62,000 nucleotides of DNA from assembly GCF_964340395.1 (NCBI RefSeq), contig NC_135571.1:7765453-7827452 (forward strand). The letters are read 5' to 3'. Position numbers and translations under genes: made by a program. Source of the stretch: Glandiceps talaboti. Lineage: Eukaryota > Hemichordata > Enteropneusta > Spengelidae. Numbering within the stretch: position 1 is the first letter of the stretch; each line of letters begins with the position of its first letter. The notes below the pieces were generated by a model that worked only from the letters and a program-made list of their open reading frames with translations, was not told the origin of the DNA and did no database searches. This document shows positions 54,901-62,000 of the stretch, piece by piece.

Positions 54901-57900
54901 GTTGCAAGACACAGGCTAATGTGTAGAAAATTCAGTAAACGAGTTGATAAATATGATGTAACAAACACCAAAATGACAATACAGAATAATTAGAAAAGTG
55001 TCATCTTGATCATATGCAGAGGCTTCAGAAGGTACATGCAATCAAGGCCAGTTGGGTAACAGCACCCTCTTGAGTCCAAATGAGGAAACCATGTAAACAG
55101 CGCCCTCTTGAGTTCATGATGCAACCCTGGTAAACAATGCTCTAGCGAGTTCAGAACTGCAGTACAAATTATACAAGTCACACAATCAAGTGTGTGAAAG
55201 ATTAAGTTCTCACCTGTGATGCTATATTGCCTAGTGTGTCTAGTCCAAGCTGTTTTAACGATGAACATGAATTGTGAGCACATAACAAGAGGAAACGAAA
55301 CAACTGGCTATTTGTGGACAGGACTGGAATGTTGTGTTTTTCAAAGGATAAATTACGCAGGATAATGGCAATCTGGAAAAGAGGAAGACAGGAAAAAAAT
55401 GTTAAAATATATCAACTATAAAAGTGAAATAAATGGAACTTAATTTCAACATAATACAGACACTTCACAATTCTTGTAGTATTATTAAAACCAAAAGTCT
55501 AGTACTACTGATAAATATATCAAATTAACGAATACAATGTAAACTAGTAAAAAATGAAGACGTTTCTTGGCATAAAAACAAATGACCAGTGATCACTATT
55601 GCAGCAATCTGCCTACGTATAAATTGATGACAGAGTTGGAAGTTGAAAGACAAGTCATGGGTACATGCAGGTGTGGATGTGTGTATGTGTATATGTATGT
55701 ATGTGTGTGTGTGTGTGTATGTATGGGTATGTGTGTGCGTACATACATACGCACGTATGTATGTATGTATGTATGTATGTATGTATGTATGTATGTATGT
55801 ATGTATGTATGTATGTATGTATGTATGTATGTATGTATGTACGTACGTACGTACGTACGTACGTATGTGTGCGTGTGTGTGTACATGTGTATGTGTGTGT
55901 GACAGATGTTGTAAGTATATAGATATTTTCCACATTTTAATTCCTCTGTCAATTGTCGCATTTTCCTAATTATTCAAATTCAAATATTATTATTGTAAGC
56001 CCACATATTCCATAAAACTGACTTTACCTGAAGTATCCTTTGTCCTTCAGTGTCATTAACACCAAGTGTTCTTGAGGTCCGACAAAGAACTTCATGATAG
56101 CATGTATTTCCTACAACAGAACAAGATGGCATTGGATGAAGGCAAAGACAACAATTTGGTACAGAGAGTACAGGATCCTGGTCTAGTTCCTATACGGTAT
56201 CGTTACGATAAACATGTACACTACCACTCACAGTCTAGAAGTCCTGAGATGCATGAGATGCAAACTAGACATCCGCAGCCACCCACACAGTCATTAACAT
56301 TATGTCTTTGTTAATCAATCACAAATTTCTAACCAATAACACAGCCTCTCATAGAGTTTGTGTTTATTGGGACAGTTATGTAATGTCCAAATATGGTATA
56401 TTTGTCAGCTCAGGATGCTACTTATACATTGTTTACGTCACTATAACAGTTGGGGTTCACTGATTGGATGAACAACATTTTGTGCTGATTGAGGGACTTT
56501 GACCAGGTGTGGTTTAGAGACCCCATTGGCATCAGACTGTGACCTTACGTAATCCAATATCCAGTTCAAAAATTGATTTCCTTACAAAAGAGATTAATAA
56601 TACCAGTGGTTGTTTTATCATTTGTTTCCTTCTAAGTACACTATTTCAATACGCACATGAGGTGGGGGGGGGGGGGAGGGGGAGATTTACACTCATGCGG
56701 GATGGGGTGACACAATAGTGACTAATACAAACTTTTCCATTACACATTTATAGGGGTGATAGGGTAATATGACTTGGAACAGCCCATTTACAATCTGGGA
56801 GATAGTCGTGATTTATACAGACGATATCGCGATACTCATATAGGGTGATAAGGTAAACTTACTTGGGCCAGCCCATTTACGATCAGGGGTGATAAAAGTC
56901 ACAATACACGATAAGACTGTATATTCCTGTATAAGACTTACGCTTTTTTGTAGAGTTCGGTTCAATAATATCTTGAATGGTTGTGTCATGTATTGTATCA
57001 TACCAAAACTGTATGTAATCTCGTGAACTTCTTGGTTGCCATTCTTCACTGTAAAGCTCAGCATAGCTATTTACACCTGGTGAGAAAGAAAAAAACATCA
57101 CAAATTTAGCCATATTTATTTTTACAAAGTACACATTTTGTGAAATTTTGCTGAAAAATTACAGATTCTTCAATATTTTGTATGTTTTATGAATCACACC
57201 AGTAAGTTTGTAAACAATGGGTCCCATTGGTTCAATTGGATCACATGGTGATCACATGGTAAATAATGTGTCTCATTGGTTAAATTGGATCACATGATCA
57301 CATGGTAAACAATAATGTGTCTCATTGGTTAAATTGGATCACATGGTGATCACATGGTAAACAATTATGAGTTACATTGGTTAATTTGGATCACTGATCA
57401 TGATAATCAATAATGAGTCTCATTGGTCAAAAAGGATCACATGATGATCACATGGCAAACAATAATGAATCTCTTTGGTTGATTTGCATTACATGATAAT
57501 TACAAGATAAATAGTAAGGAGTCTCATTGGTTGCTTGACTTGGTTCACATGGTGATCACATGATAAACAGCAATGAGTCTCATTGGTTGTTTGATATTGA
57601 TCACTTGGTCATCACATGATGAAAAGTAATGGGTTTTATTGGTTCACTTACATCACATGATCAACAGCAATAAGTCTGATTGGTTGACTTTGCTCACATG
57701 GTTACTTACCTTCACTGAAAATACCGATATGTGACAACAGGAGATCGACAATTGCCGGCGTTTTCTCAAGTCGTAGCACATGTCGACTCTCATTGGATAG
57801 AAGAGTACAAACATTGATAGAAAAGTCTATTTCATTTGGGAGACCACATTCTAATGACTGGACCAGTTTATCATAATCCGTCAGGGTGGCTTTGTCCATT

Positions 57901-57928
57901 GACAAACCGCTGCTTTGCCGTATTGCAT
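42769..57928 (-). CDS. ARID2: AT-rich interactive domain protein 2 (BAF200), PBAF subunit, spliced, 5' part outside window
   Basis: Nuclear DNA-binding subunit specific to the PBAF form of SWI/SNF chromatin remodellers. Fifteen exons, 5900 coding nt, give about 1965 residues with consistent phases, stop TGA at 42771-42769. In order: the conserved region after ARID ([20 protein letters not shown]), an armadillo-like helical region ([39 protein letters not shown]), an RFX-type winged helix ([46 protein letters not shown]), a 4-kb exon encoding a Gln/Pro/Ser-rich region with an acidic Asp block, two C2H2 fingers (C-x4-C-x12-H-x4-H twice) and a conserved tail ([26 protein letters not shown]). Human ARID2 has the same order, length 1835 from memory. 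The N-terminal ARID domain is missing because the intron above 57928 runs past the window edge. Confidence 0.96.
43126..43705. repeat. diverged tandem repeat in the last ARID2 intron
   Basis: Three to four units of about 130-175 bp sharing CTGCTGCCACCAAT, AATCACAGAGTAACAGTACT and AAGTGGGCAACTG. Confidence 0.75.
43726..43817 (-). CDS. ARID2: ARID2 exon n
   Basis: 92 nt. [20 protein letters not shown] then [11 protein letters not shown]; human [20 protein letters not shown]. Acceptor TTTACAG, donor GTAAGT. Confidence 0.95.
44036..44093. repeat. 18-21-bp tandem repeat, 3 copies
   Basis: GGCGGCCATATTGGATTT three times in an ARID2 intron. Confidence 0.9.
44625..44810 (-). CDS. ARID2: ARID2 exon m
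   Basis: 186 nt, phase 0 both ends. [20 protein letters not shown] completes finger 2, then a Gln-rich linker and [20 protein letters not shown]. Acceptor GTGTTTCAG, donor GTAAGA. Confidence 0.95.
44881..44960. repeat. fragment of a dispersed repeat
   Basis: CATAAACTATGGGTTCTGGA and GAGTCATTTCAT are shared with 29440-29475; a related inverted piece is at 29790-29860. Confidence 0.6.
45024..45159 (-). CDS. ARID2: ARID2 exon l (zinc fingers)
   Basis: 136 nt. Completes finger 1 (YSHVCHSHG) and holds most of finger 2 ([19 protein letters not shown]); human CLWEGCEPFQRQRFSFITH. Acceptor TCTTTGTAG, donor GTAAGT. Confidence 0.95.
45432..49436 (-). CDS. ARID2: ARID2 exon k (large Gln/Pro-rich exon)
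   Basis: 4005 nt in one open frame. Begins [16 protein letters not shown] and [12 protein letters not shown] (end of the RFX domain), then polyglutamine encoded by mixed CAA/CAG, Pro/Ser-rich segments, [11 protein letters not shown] (human SLIKQLLLPKRG), over 30 units of a QQQPQMM-like repeat (about 47740-48250), SP-rich [31 protein letters not shown] (human IICQKEEEAKEATG), an acidic Asp/Glu block (46560-46680), [10 protein letters not shown] (human LVNGICDFDK), [11 protein letters not shown] (human TVKRPAEDTDRE), and ends in the first half of zinc finger 1, [10 protein letters not shown]. Low-complexity disordered region by composition. The long frames on the plus strand here are mirror images of the Gln codons. 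Confidence 0.96.
49660..50690. repeat. 46-bp minisatellite, about 22 copies, in an ARID2 intron
   Basis: Unit CTGAACAACACAACATATCT, TACAGTGGTTTAGAAGTCTG, ATAGGG. A block at about 49968-50150 recurs at 50334-50520, an eight-unit higher-order duplication. On the gene strand each unit carries ACTGTAAGAT. Confidence 0.95.
50701..50835 (-). CDS. ARID2: ARID2 exon j (RFX winged helix)
   Basis: 135 nt. [45 protein letters not shown]; human LNAHFEVNPDCSVSRAEMY and [20 protein letters not shown]. Acceptor ATTTTTAG, donor GTAAGA. A 46-bp minisatellite ends about 20 nt after this donor. Confidence 0.95.
51010..51255. repeat. 66-bp tandem repeat, 4 copies, in an ARID2 intron
   Basis: Unit includes TGCTTTACTTTGGTGTTACT and GGTTGTAATATGAATGCTAT. 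Confidence 0.95.
51339..51423 (-). CDS. ARID2: ARID2 exon i (RFX domain start)
   Basis: 85 nt. [20 protein letters not shown] then SETFTCQW; human VAPPPGIVEIDSEKFACQW. Acceptor GTTTCCACAG, donor GTAAGT. Confidence 0.94.
51965..52196. repeat. AT-rich minisatellite overlapping an ARID2 splice donor
   Basis: Eight or nine diverged units of about 26 bp, TATGTTGAACATGATTTAAA plus CTTG. It runs up to and through the donor of exon 52191-52403. Confidence 0.85.
52191..52403 (-). CDS. ARID2: ARID2 exon h
   Basis: 213 nt. [36 protein letters not shown], then a Pro/Gln-rich linker. Acceptor TTCTTGTAG, donor GTAAGT directly below 52191. The donor lies inside a minisatellite (see findings). Confidence 0.95.
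52470..52895. repeat. tandem repeat of about 45 bp, 9-10 copies, in an ARID2 intron
   Basis: TATGCAAATTTCTGCTTAGA followed by GTTCATTTTGAGA-like sequence. Each unit contains ATGCAAAT, the octamer motif of POU factors. Confidence 0.9.
53021..53111 (-). CDS. ARID2: ARID2 exon g
   Basis: 91 nt. [20 protein letters not shown] then [10 protein letters not shown]; human [20 protein letters not shown]. Acceptor GTATTGTAG, donor GTAAGT. Confidence 0.94.
53195..54044. mobile_element. TIR element carrying the 65-bp minisatellite, copy C (11 units)
   Basis: Ends TACTGTAAACCTGG and CTAGGTTTCCAGTA. Eleven units of the same minisatellite as copy A, same orientation. In the ARID2 intron between 53111 and 54316. 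Confidence 0.85.
54045..54208 (-). other. exon-like stretch in an ARID2 intron
   Basis: Open frame on the ARID2 strand reading [20 protein letters not shown] and [20 protein letters not shown]. It lies between exons f and g, which join directly in the known ARID2 protein, and there is no good donor before the TIR element. Could be an optional exon, a relic or chance. Confidence 0.25.
54316..54434 (-). CDS. ARID2: ARID2 exon f
   Basis: 119 nt. [19 protein letters not shown], ending SVLTIQDIQ in phase 0; human MEILGNLCKAEDN and HLTLPDVL. Acceptor CTGTGTAG, donor GTAAGG. Confidence 0.94.
54714..54810 (-). CDS. ARID2: ARID2 exon e
   Basis: 97 nt. [20 protein letters not shown] then [13 protein letters not shown]; human [20 protein letters not shown]. 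Acceptor CACGTAG, donor GTAAGA. Confidence 0.95.
55214..55372 (-). CDS. ARID2: ARID2 exon d
   Basis: 159 nt, phase 0 at both ends. [18 protein letters not shown], then [13 protein letters not shown], an armadillo-like helical stretch. Acceptor CTTTTCCAG, donor GTGAGA. Confidence 0.95.
55677..55905. repeat. (GTAT)n microsatellite
   Basis: Long GTAT tract ending in (CGTA)n; frames across it are artefacts. Confidence 0.95.
56028..56110 (-). CDS. ARID2: ARID2 exon c
   Basis: 83 nt. Ends [15 protein letters not shown], matching human KLGINDIEGQRVLQ. Acceptor TCTGTTGTAG, donor GTAAAG. The upstream half is less conserved than in vertebrates. Confidence 0.9.
56942..57076 (-). CDS. ARID2: ARID2 exon b
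   Basis: 135 nt. [37 protein letters not shown]; human has FGEEWKEKTDRDFVKFW here. Acceptor TTTCTCACCAG, donor GTAAGT. Confidence 0.93.
57180..57705. repeat. diverged tandem repeat, about 55-60-bp units, 8-9 copies
   Basis: AATGAGTCTCATTGGTT, GGATCACATGGTGATCACAT, GGTAAACAATAATG in changing spacing. Reaches the donor of exon 57710-57928. Confidence 0.85.
57710..57928 (-). CDS. ARID2: ARID2 exon a (first in window)
   Basis: 219 nt. Reads [40 protein letters not shown] and IGIFSEG, collinear with human ARID2 just after the ARID domain. Acceptor CTTTCCAG above 57928, donor GTAAGT below 57710. Confidence 0.95.
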
Positions 57929-57984
57929 CTGGAAAGCAAACACACACAGAAGTGTCAATTACTACGTATGTACATGTACCAGTC

Positions 57985-58275
57985 AGGGCTTGAGATTAAC
58001 TTTTTTCTTTGGTAGTCTTAGTGGGCTACCAATTTCAGAAATTGGTAGCCCAAGGATTGTGACCTGTAGTCCCATATTCCTGAACTGAAAACCGATTTCC
58101 TCTATTGGAAATAAGTGTGTTATTAAAATACTTTTATGTCTGTAAATCTTCCATCCTTTAAATCATCACATAATCAGTGGTAGTCTGAGTGGGCTACCAG
58201 CTGCAATTTACGGTAGCCCCATGTCAAGAATTGGTAGTCTGTGGACATGGGACTACTGTTAATTCCAAGCACTGC
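57985..58275. repeat. dispersed repeat with GGGCTACCA/TGGTAGCCC hairpins, copy 2
   Basis: Second copy of the 2148-2412 family, within the ARID2 intron above 57928. Differences are mostly single bases and a short insertion. Confidence 0.85.
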
Positions 58276-59454
58276 CAGTGATTACTTGCATCTGTATGTA
58301 CATGTAATGATGTACATGTATGCAGAAGCATACAAGTGGTATGAAAACAGCATTACTGAAAACTTCACTTTATACCTGTAATTCAATAAATCACAAGAAT
58401 TTACAACAGCATTTTTTTGTGTACAAAATTTGTTATTTTTAGGATAAAAATATGAATATAATATCATCCCATGATGTGTGGAGGGCCAGTGTGAGTACTC
58501 AGGGGTATTTGTATTAGTGCATGTAATGTTTTCTGTTGTACTTTTACTTGCTATGCTCATGAAGTATGACTACAGGAAACACTCCACAAATTCCAAGCAC
58601 TCATGCAGATACTCTGAGTACATCACTAGTAATGGCGTACTGTCATACAATGTAGTCTGTGAAAGTACACACCGTACTGTGGATAAAATACCGGTTTCAA
58701 CAAAGGATAGTTTTTATTACAACCTTATAGATTGAGGGTACAGTACATATCAAAGACGCCATGAATATGAAATATAGCCATTACTGTATCAACGAGTTGT
58801 ATCATGTGATTTCAGCATTTGACTTCATTTACGTTAGACATGTTTCAGAGAAATTCCTGATTGATTCTGTCTTACTAAATTTACACAGATTTTCTTCTGA
58901 GTACTCACTATATTTTGGGGGTTCTCAATCAAATCTGTATGTAGACTAGCTGCTAGACCTCAGGCTTTCTTCTGAACACTCTGTTTCTGAAGGTGGCACA
59001 CAATTGAAGGCAAAACACGGACGCCCTCACTAGCGACCTTTGCTCGCCTTGACAGTGAGCAGAAAAGCCAGAGGGGTCTAACAACAAGACTAACCTGTAT
59101 GGGAATCTTAAGTTTTACCATCTATCCACCTTCTAACCCCATCACCCATCAACTCCCCCCTCCCCCCCCACCTCAGCGTCACTACATGATAATCACTATA
59201 TTCAGTAAATTGAGCAAAAAGAGTGACGCTTTCAGTGATGAGGAAAGGAAGAATTTATACTCCCCACAAACTATTTGAATAACAATTATTTCTATCCTTG
59301 GTAGGAAAAGTCCTGATCCAATAGGGGTCACATTTTCATCTTTTTTGTTTTTTCTGTGACCAGTAAAAAGATAAAATCTACATTAGTTTTCCAGACCAGT
59401 ATGCCCCAGGCACTTGAAGCCAATTTAACACACAAGTTACAACTAACACACATT

Positions 59455-59690
59455 AATTTCAAGTACCACACCAAAATTTGGTGTTCCCCTATCTCTTACT
59501 TTGTGGGGACCAATGTGCCCTCTAAGCCAATTTGACACGCCACTAATGCACACAGTTTCTAGTGAGAAACCAAAATTTGGTGTTCCCCTATCTCTTACTA
59601 GGTGGCGACTCACAAGAAATCCCAGTTTTTCTCATTTTGACCCACAACAACAAAAGTTGGCTATCATTAGAGGACACGCTGGTGGGGACT
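59455..59690. repeat. dispersed repeat, inverted copies of the GTAAGAGATAGGGG family
   Basis: Two tandem copies of CCAAAATTTGGTGTTCCCC, inverted relative to 1063-1257 and 4685-4805. Confidence 0.8.
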
Positions 59691-60774
59691 CACAGGAAAA
59701 GTTTTTTTTTTTATAATTCCGACACAAAATAACAAGTTTGTCTTTCATTAATAGTTGCACAGTTCTTCGTGCTCCTCCCCTCCCTTTCAAAAACATAAAT
59801 TTGCCCCTCCCTCCCTTCCCTGAATATCAGGAATGCATACAATTTTATAACTGTGGTAAGGTTCTCATCGCTTGTACTCAGCTTTCTAAATACTTATCAA
59901 AAATGGCAACCACAGGATAATGTACTTCCTGTATATAAGCCAATAGTCACTGTACTTCTCACGACCACAACAAAGTTCCCACATTTTCATTCTACTCGAA
60001 CAAAGACACTAAATTTAAATGTTATCATCGACTTCACACAAGCTGTGACCATATCTAACAAGCTGTACCACTTCCAGAATGAGAAACGAGTCACCAAGAC
60101 AAAGAAGACGAATCTTTCATTACTTAGCTACATCTCCATAACAAAAACGTTATACAGACAGAAACTATTCAGACAAAGAATAGAATCTATGACGTTAACA
60201 AAAGAACAACATATGTTAGAATAGGACTCGAGACAATGGAACAATGCGAAGGGGGTTGCCAACTGCTAAGAAATACTCACAAGGGTTAAATAGTAATTGA
60301 TGGAGTGAAACCACATAGAGCAAGCCTGGGGGTATGCGCCCAACAATGTACCAACTTCTCAAACAAAGGTGTTTGAAAGAAAGCGACAACGTTCGTATTG
60401 TGTTTGATTTGATTTTATATTGATACAAAACAATCGGTAGTGACTTTTATTGAATAATTTGATCTTTTAATTCAATTGGACGGTAAATGTATGAATAACA
60501 CGCTGTGGCGTTATGAGACAAAGACATCACGTCCACAAAATGGGGATCACAATGTAACAAAATCAACTTCAGCATTGCTAGAAAAGCATCCCACTTCAAA
60601 GTAATTCAATCCCAAACTAATCAAAATCAGGCATCACTCACGGATCAAATTTAACTTCTAGGTTTAGTACTCAGATTTGCCAAAGGAAATCTTTCAAAGT
60701 TTCAGATACAATTTTCTATTGGTTTCCATTCTTATAAATTTGGTTGCCTAGATACAATGTTTATTAGTCTGTGT

Positions 60775-61735
60775 GTCCTGGACTACTGTTAAATTGGTAG
60801 TCTAGATACAATGTTTAGTAGTCTATGTGTCCTGGACTACTGTTAATTTGGTAGTCTAGATACAATGTTTAGTAGTCTATGTGTCCTGGACTACAGTTAA
60901 TTTGGTAGTCTAGATACAATGTTTAGTAGTCTATGTGTCCTGTACTACTGCTAATTTGGTAGTCTAGATACAATGTTTAGTAGTCTATGTGTCCTGGACT
61001 ACAGTTAATTTGGTAGTCTAGATACAATGTTTAGTAGTCTATGTGTCCTGGACTACTGCTAATTTGGTAGTCTAGATACAATGTTTAGTAGTCTATGTGT
61101 CCTGTACTACTGTTAATTTGGTAGTCTAGCTACAATGTTTAGTAGTCTATGTGTCCTGGACTACTGCTAATTTGGTAGTCTAGATACAATGTTTAGTAGT
61201 CTATGTGTCCTGTACTACTGTTAATTTGGTAGTCTAGATACAATGTTTAGTAGTCTATGTGTCCTGTACTACTGCTAATTTGGTAGTCTAGATACAATGT
61301 TTAGTAGTCTATGTGTCCTGTACTACTGCTAATTTGGTAGTCTAGATACAATATTTAGTAGTCTATGTGTCCTGTACTACTGTTAATTTGGTAGTCTAGA
61401 TACAATGTTTAGTAGTCTATGTGTCCTGGACTATTGCTAATTTGGTAGTCTAGATACAATGTTTAGTAGTCATTGTGTCCTGGACTACTGCTAATTTGGT
61501 AGTCTAGATACAATGTTTAGTAGTCTATGTGTCCTGGACTACTGCTAATTTGGTAGTCTAGATACAATGTTTAGTAGTCTATGTGTCCTGGACTACTGCT
61601 AATTTGGTAGTCTAGATACAATGTTTAGTAGTCTATGTGTCCTGGACTACTGCTAATTTGGTAGTCTAGATACAATGTTTAGTAGTCTATGTGTCCTGGA
61701 CTACTGCTAATTTGGTAGTCTAGATACAATGTGAC
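60775..61735. repeat. 54-bp minisatellite, about 18 copies
   Basis: Unit GGTAGTCTAGATACAATGTT, TAGTAGTCTATGTGTCCTGG, ACTACTGCTAATTT. Variation is mainly at GGACTAC/GTACTAC and TGCTAA/TGTTAA. Confidence 0.95.
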
Positions 61736-62000
61736 ACACTGACCAAAACACATCATCATAGCTAGATATATGGATGAAGTTGTCAGACTTCATTCATATC
61801 CAACAGAGGTGGTTTATTTACAACAATGAATAACTGTGCATCTATTCGGCAGCATTATCAAAGTAAACTGTGAATCAACTTTGCCGCTGAGTAGGCAATG
61901 TTGTGACGACTGCAGCTACACGTAAATCTACGTCACTGCATCACAACAAGTTCAAGAATGTATCAATATGTTGCAGTATTCATACTTTGATTGGAAGCAC

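Larger units (their letters stand above)
57929..62000 (-). other. ARID2: ARID2 intron running off the window
   Basis: No ARID-domain coding was found here. Contains the two dispersed repeats listed, a C-rich tract near 59155-59172, and the 54-bp minisatellite. The stretch 59700-60750 has weak open frames on both strands that I could not assign. Confidence 0.6.

Noticed and set aside
59853-60224. 123-codon plus-strand frame
   Set aside because: Within an ARID2 intron; composition looks like translated AT-rich DNA and no family is recognised.
60216-60428. Minus-strand frame with FKHLCLRSWYIVGRIPPGLL and a donor-like GTGAGT, considered as a SOCS-box exon
   Set aside because: Spacing and key positions do not fit a SOCS box, and no acceptor or neighbouring exon was found.
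1-62000. CRISPR array interpretation of the minisatellites
   Set aside because: Units are contiguous without unique spacers, and the DNA is from an animal nuclear genome.

Overview
The window is animal nuclear DNA: AT-rich, with two intron-rich protein genes, GT..AG introns, and a very high load of minisatellites, short inverted-repeat elements and microsatellites. The protein sequences and the exon boundaries, which match the human ones almost base for base, point to a slowly evolving invertebrate (cephalochordate, ambulacrarian or spiralian grade). The sequence alone does not fix the species.

Plus strand, 6948-25771: phenylalanine hydroxylase (PAH). Eleven exons encode the ACT regulatory domain, the iron/pterin catalytic domain and the C-terminal tetramerisation helix, 431 residues. 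The short first coding exon was not found. The true last exon is a 44-nt micro-exon at 25728-25771; a stop reached by reading on past 24514 lies inside a fold-back repeat.

Minus strand, 57928 down to 42769: ARID2/BAF200, the ARID-RFX-zinc-finger subunit of the PBAF (SWI/SNF) chromatin remodeller. Fifteen exons cover everything from just after the ARID domain to the stop codon; the ARID exons lie beyond 62000. A single 4-kb exon encodes a Gln/Pro-rich low-complexity region and an acidic block. The two genes converge tail to tail across about 17 kb and have no obvious functional link.

The rest is repeats. A satellite of about 21 units of 371 bp (30785-38845) sits between the genes; many units carry the same 60-codon frame. 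Three elements (9323, 40841, 53195) share terminal inverted repeats and carry different copy numbers of one 65-bp minisatellite. Most ARID2 introns hold their own minisatellite, and two of these reach a splice donor. Other families include a TTAA-flanked palindromic MITE, a fold-back element, a TIR element with an 8-bp flanking repeat, and several dispersed repeats with copies in both halves of the window.

No tRNA, rRNA, CRISPR, complete transposase or reverse transcriptase was seen. A few orphan exon-like stretches (3445-3609, 3936-4024, 12588-12673, 54045-54208) could not be assigned.
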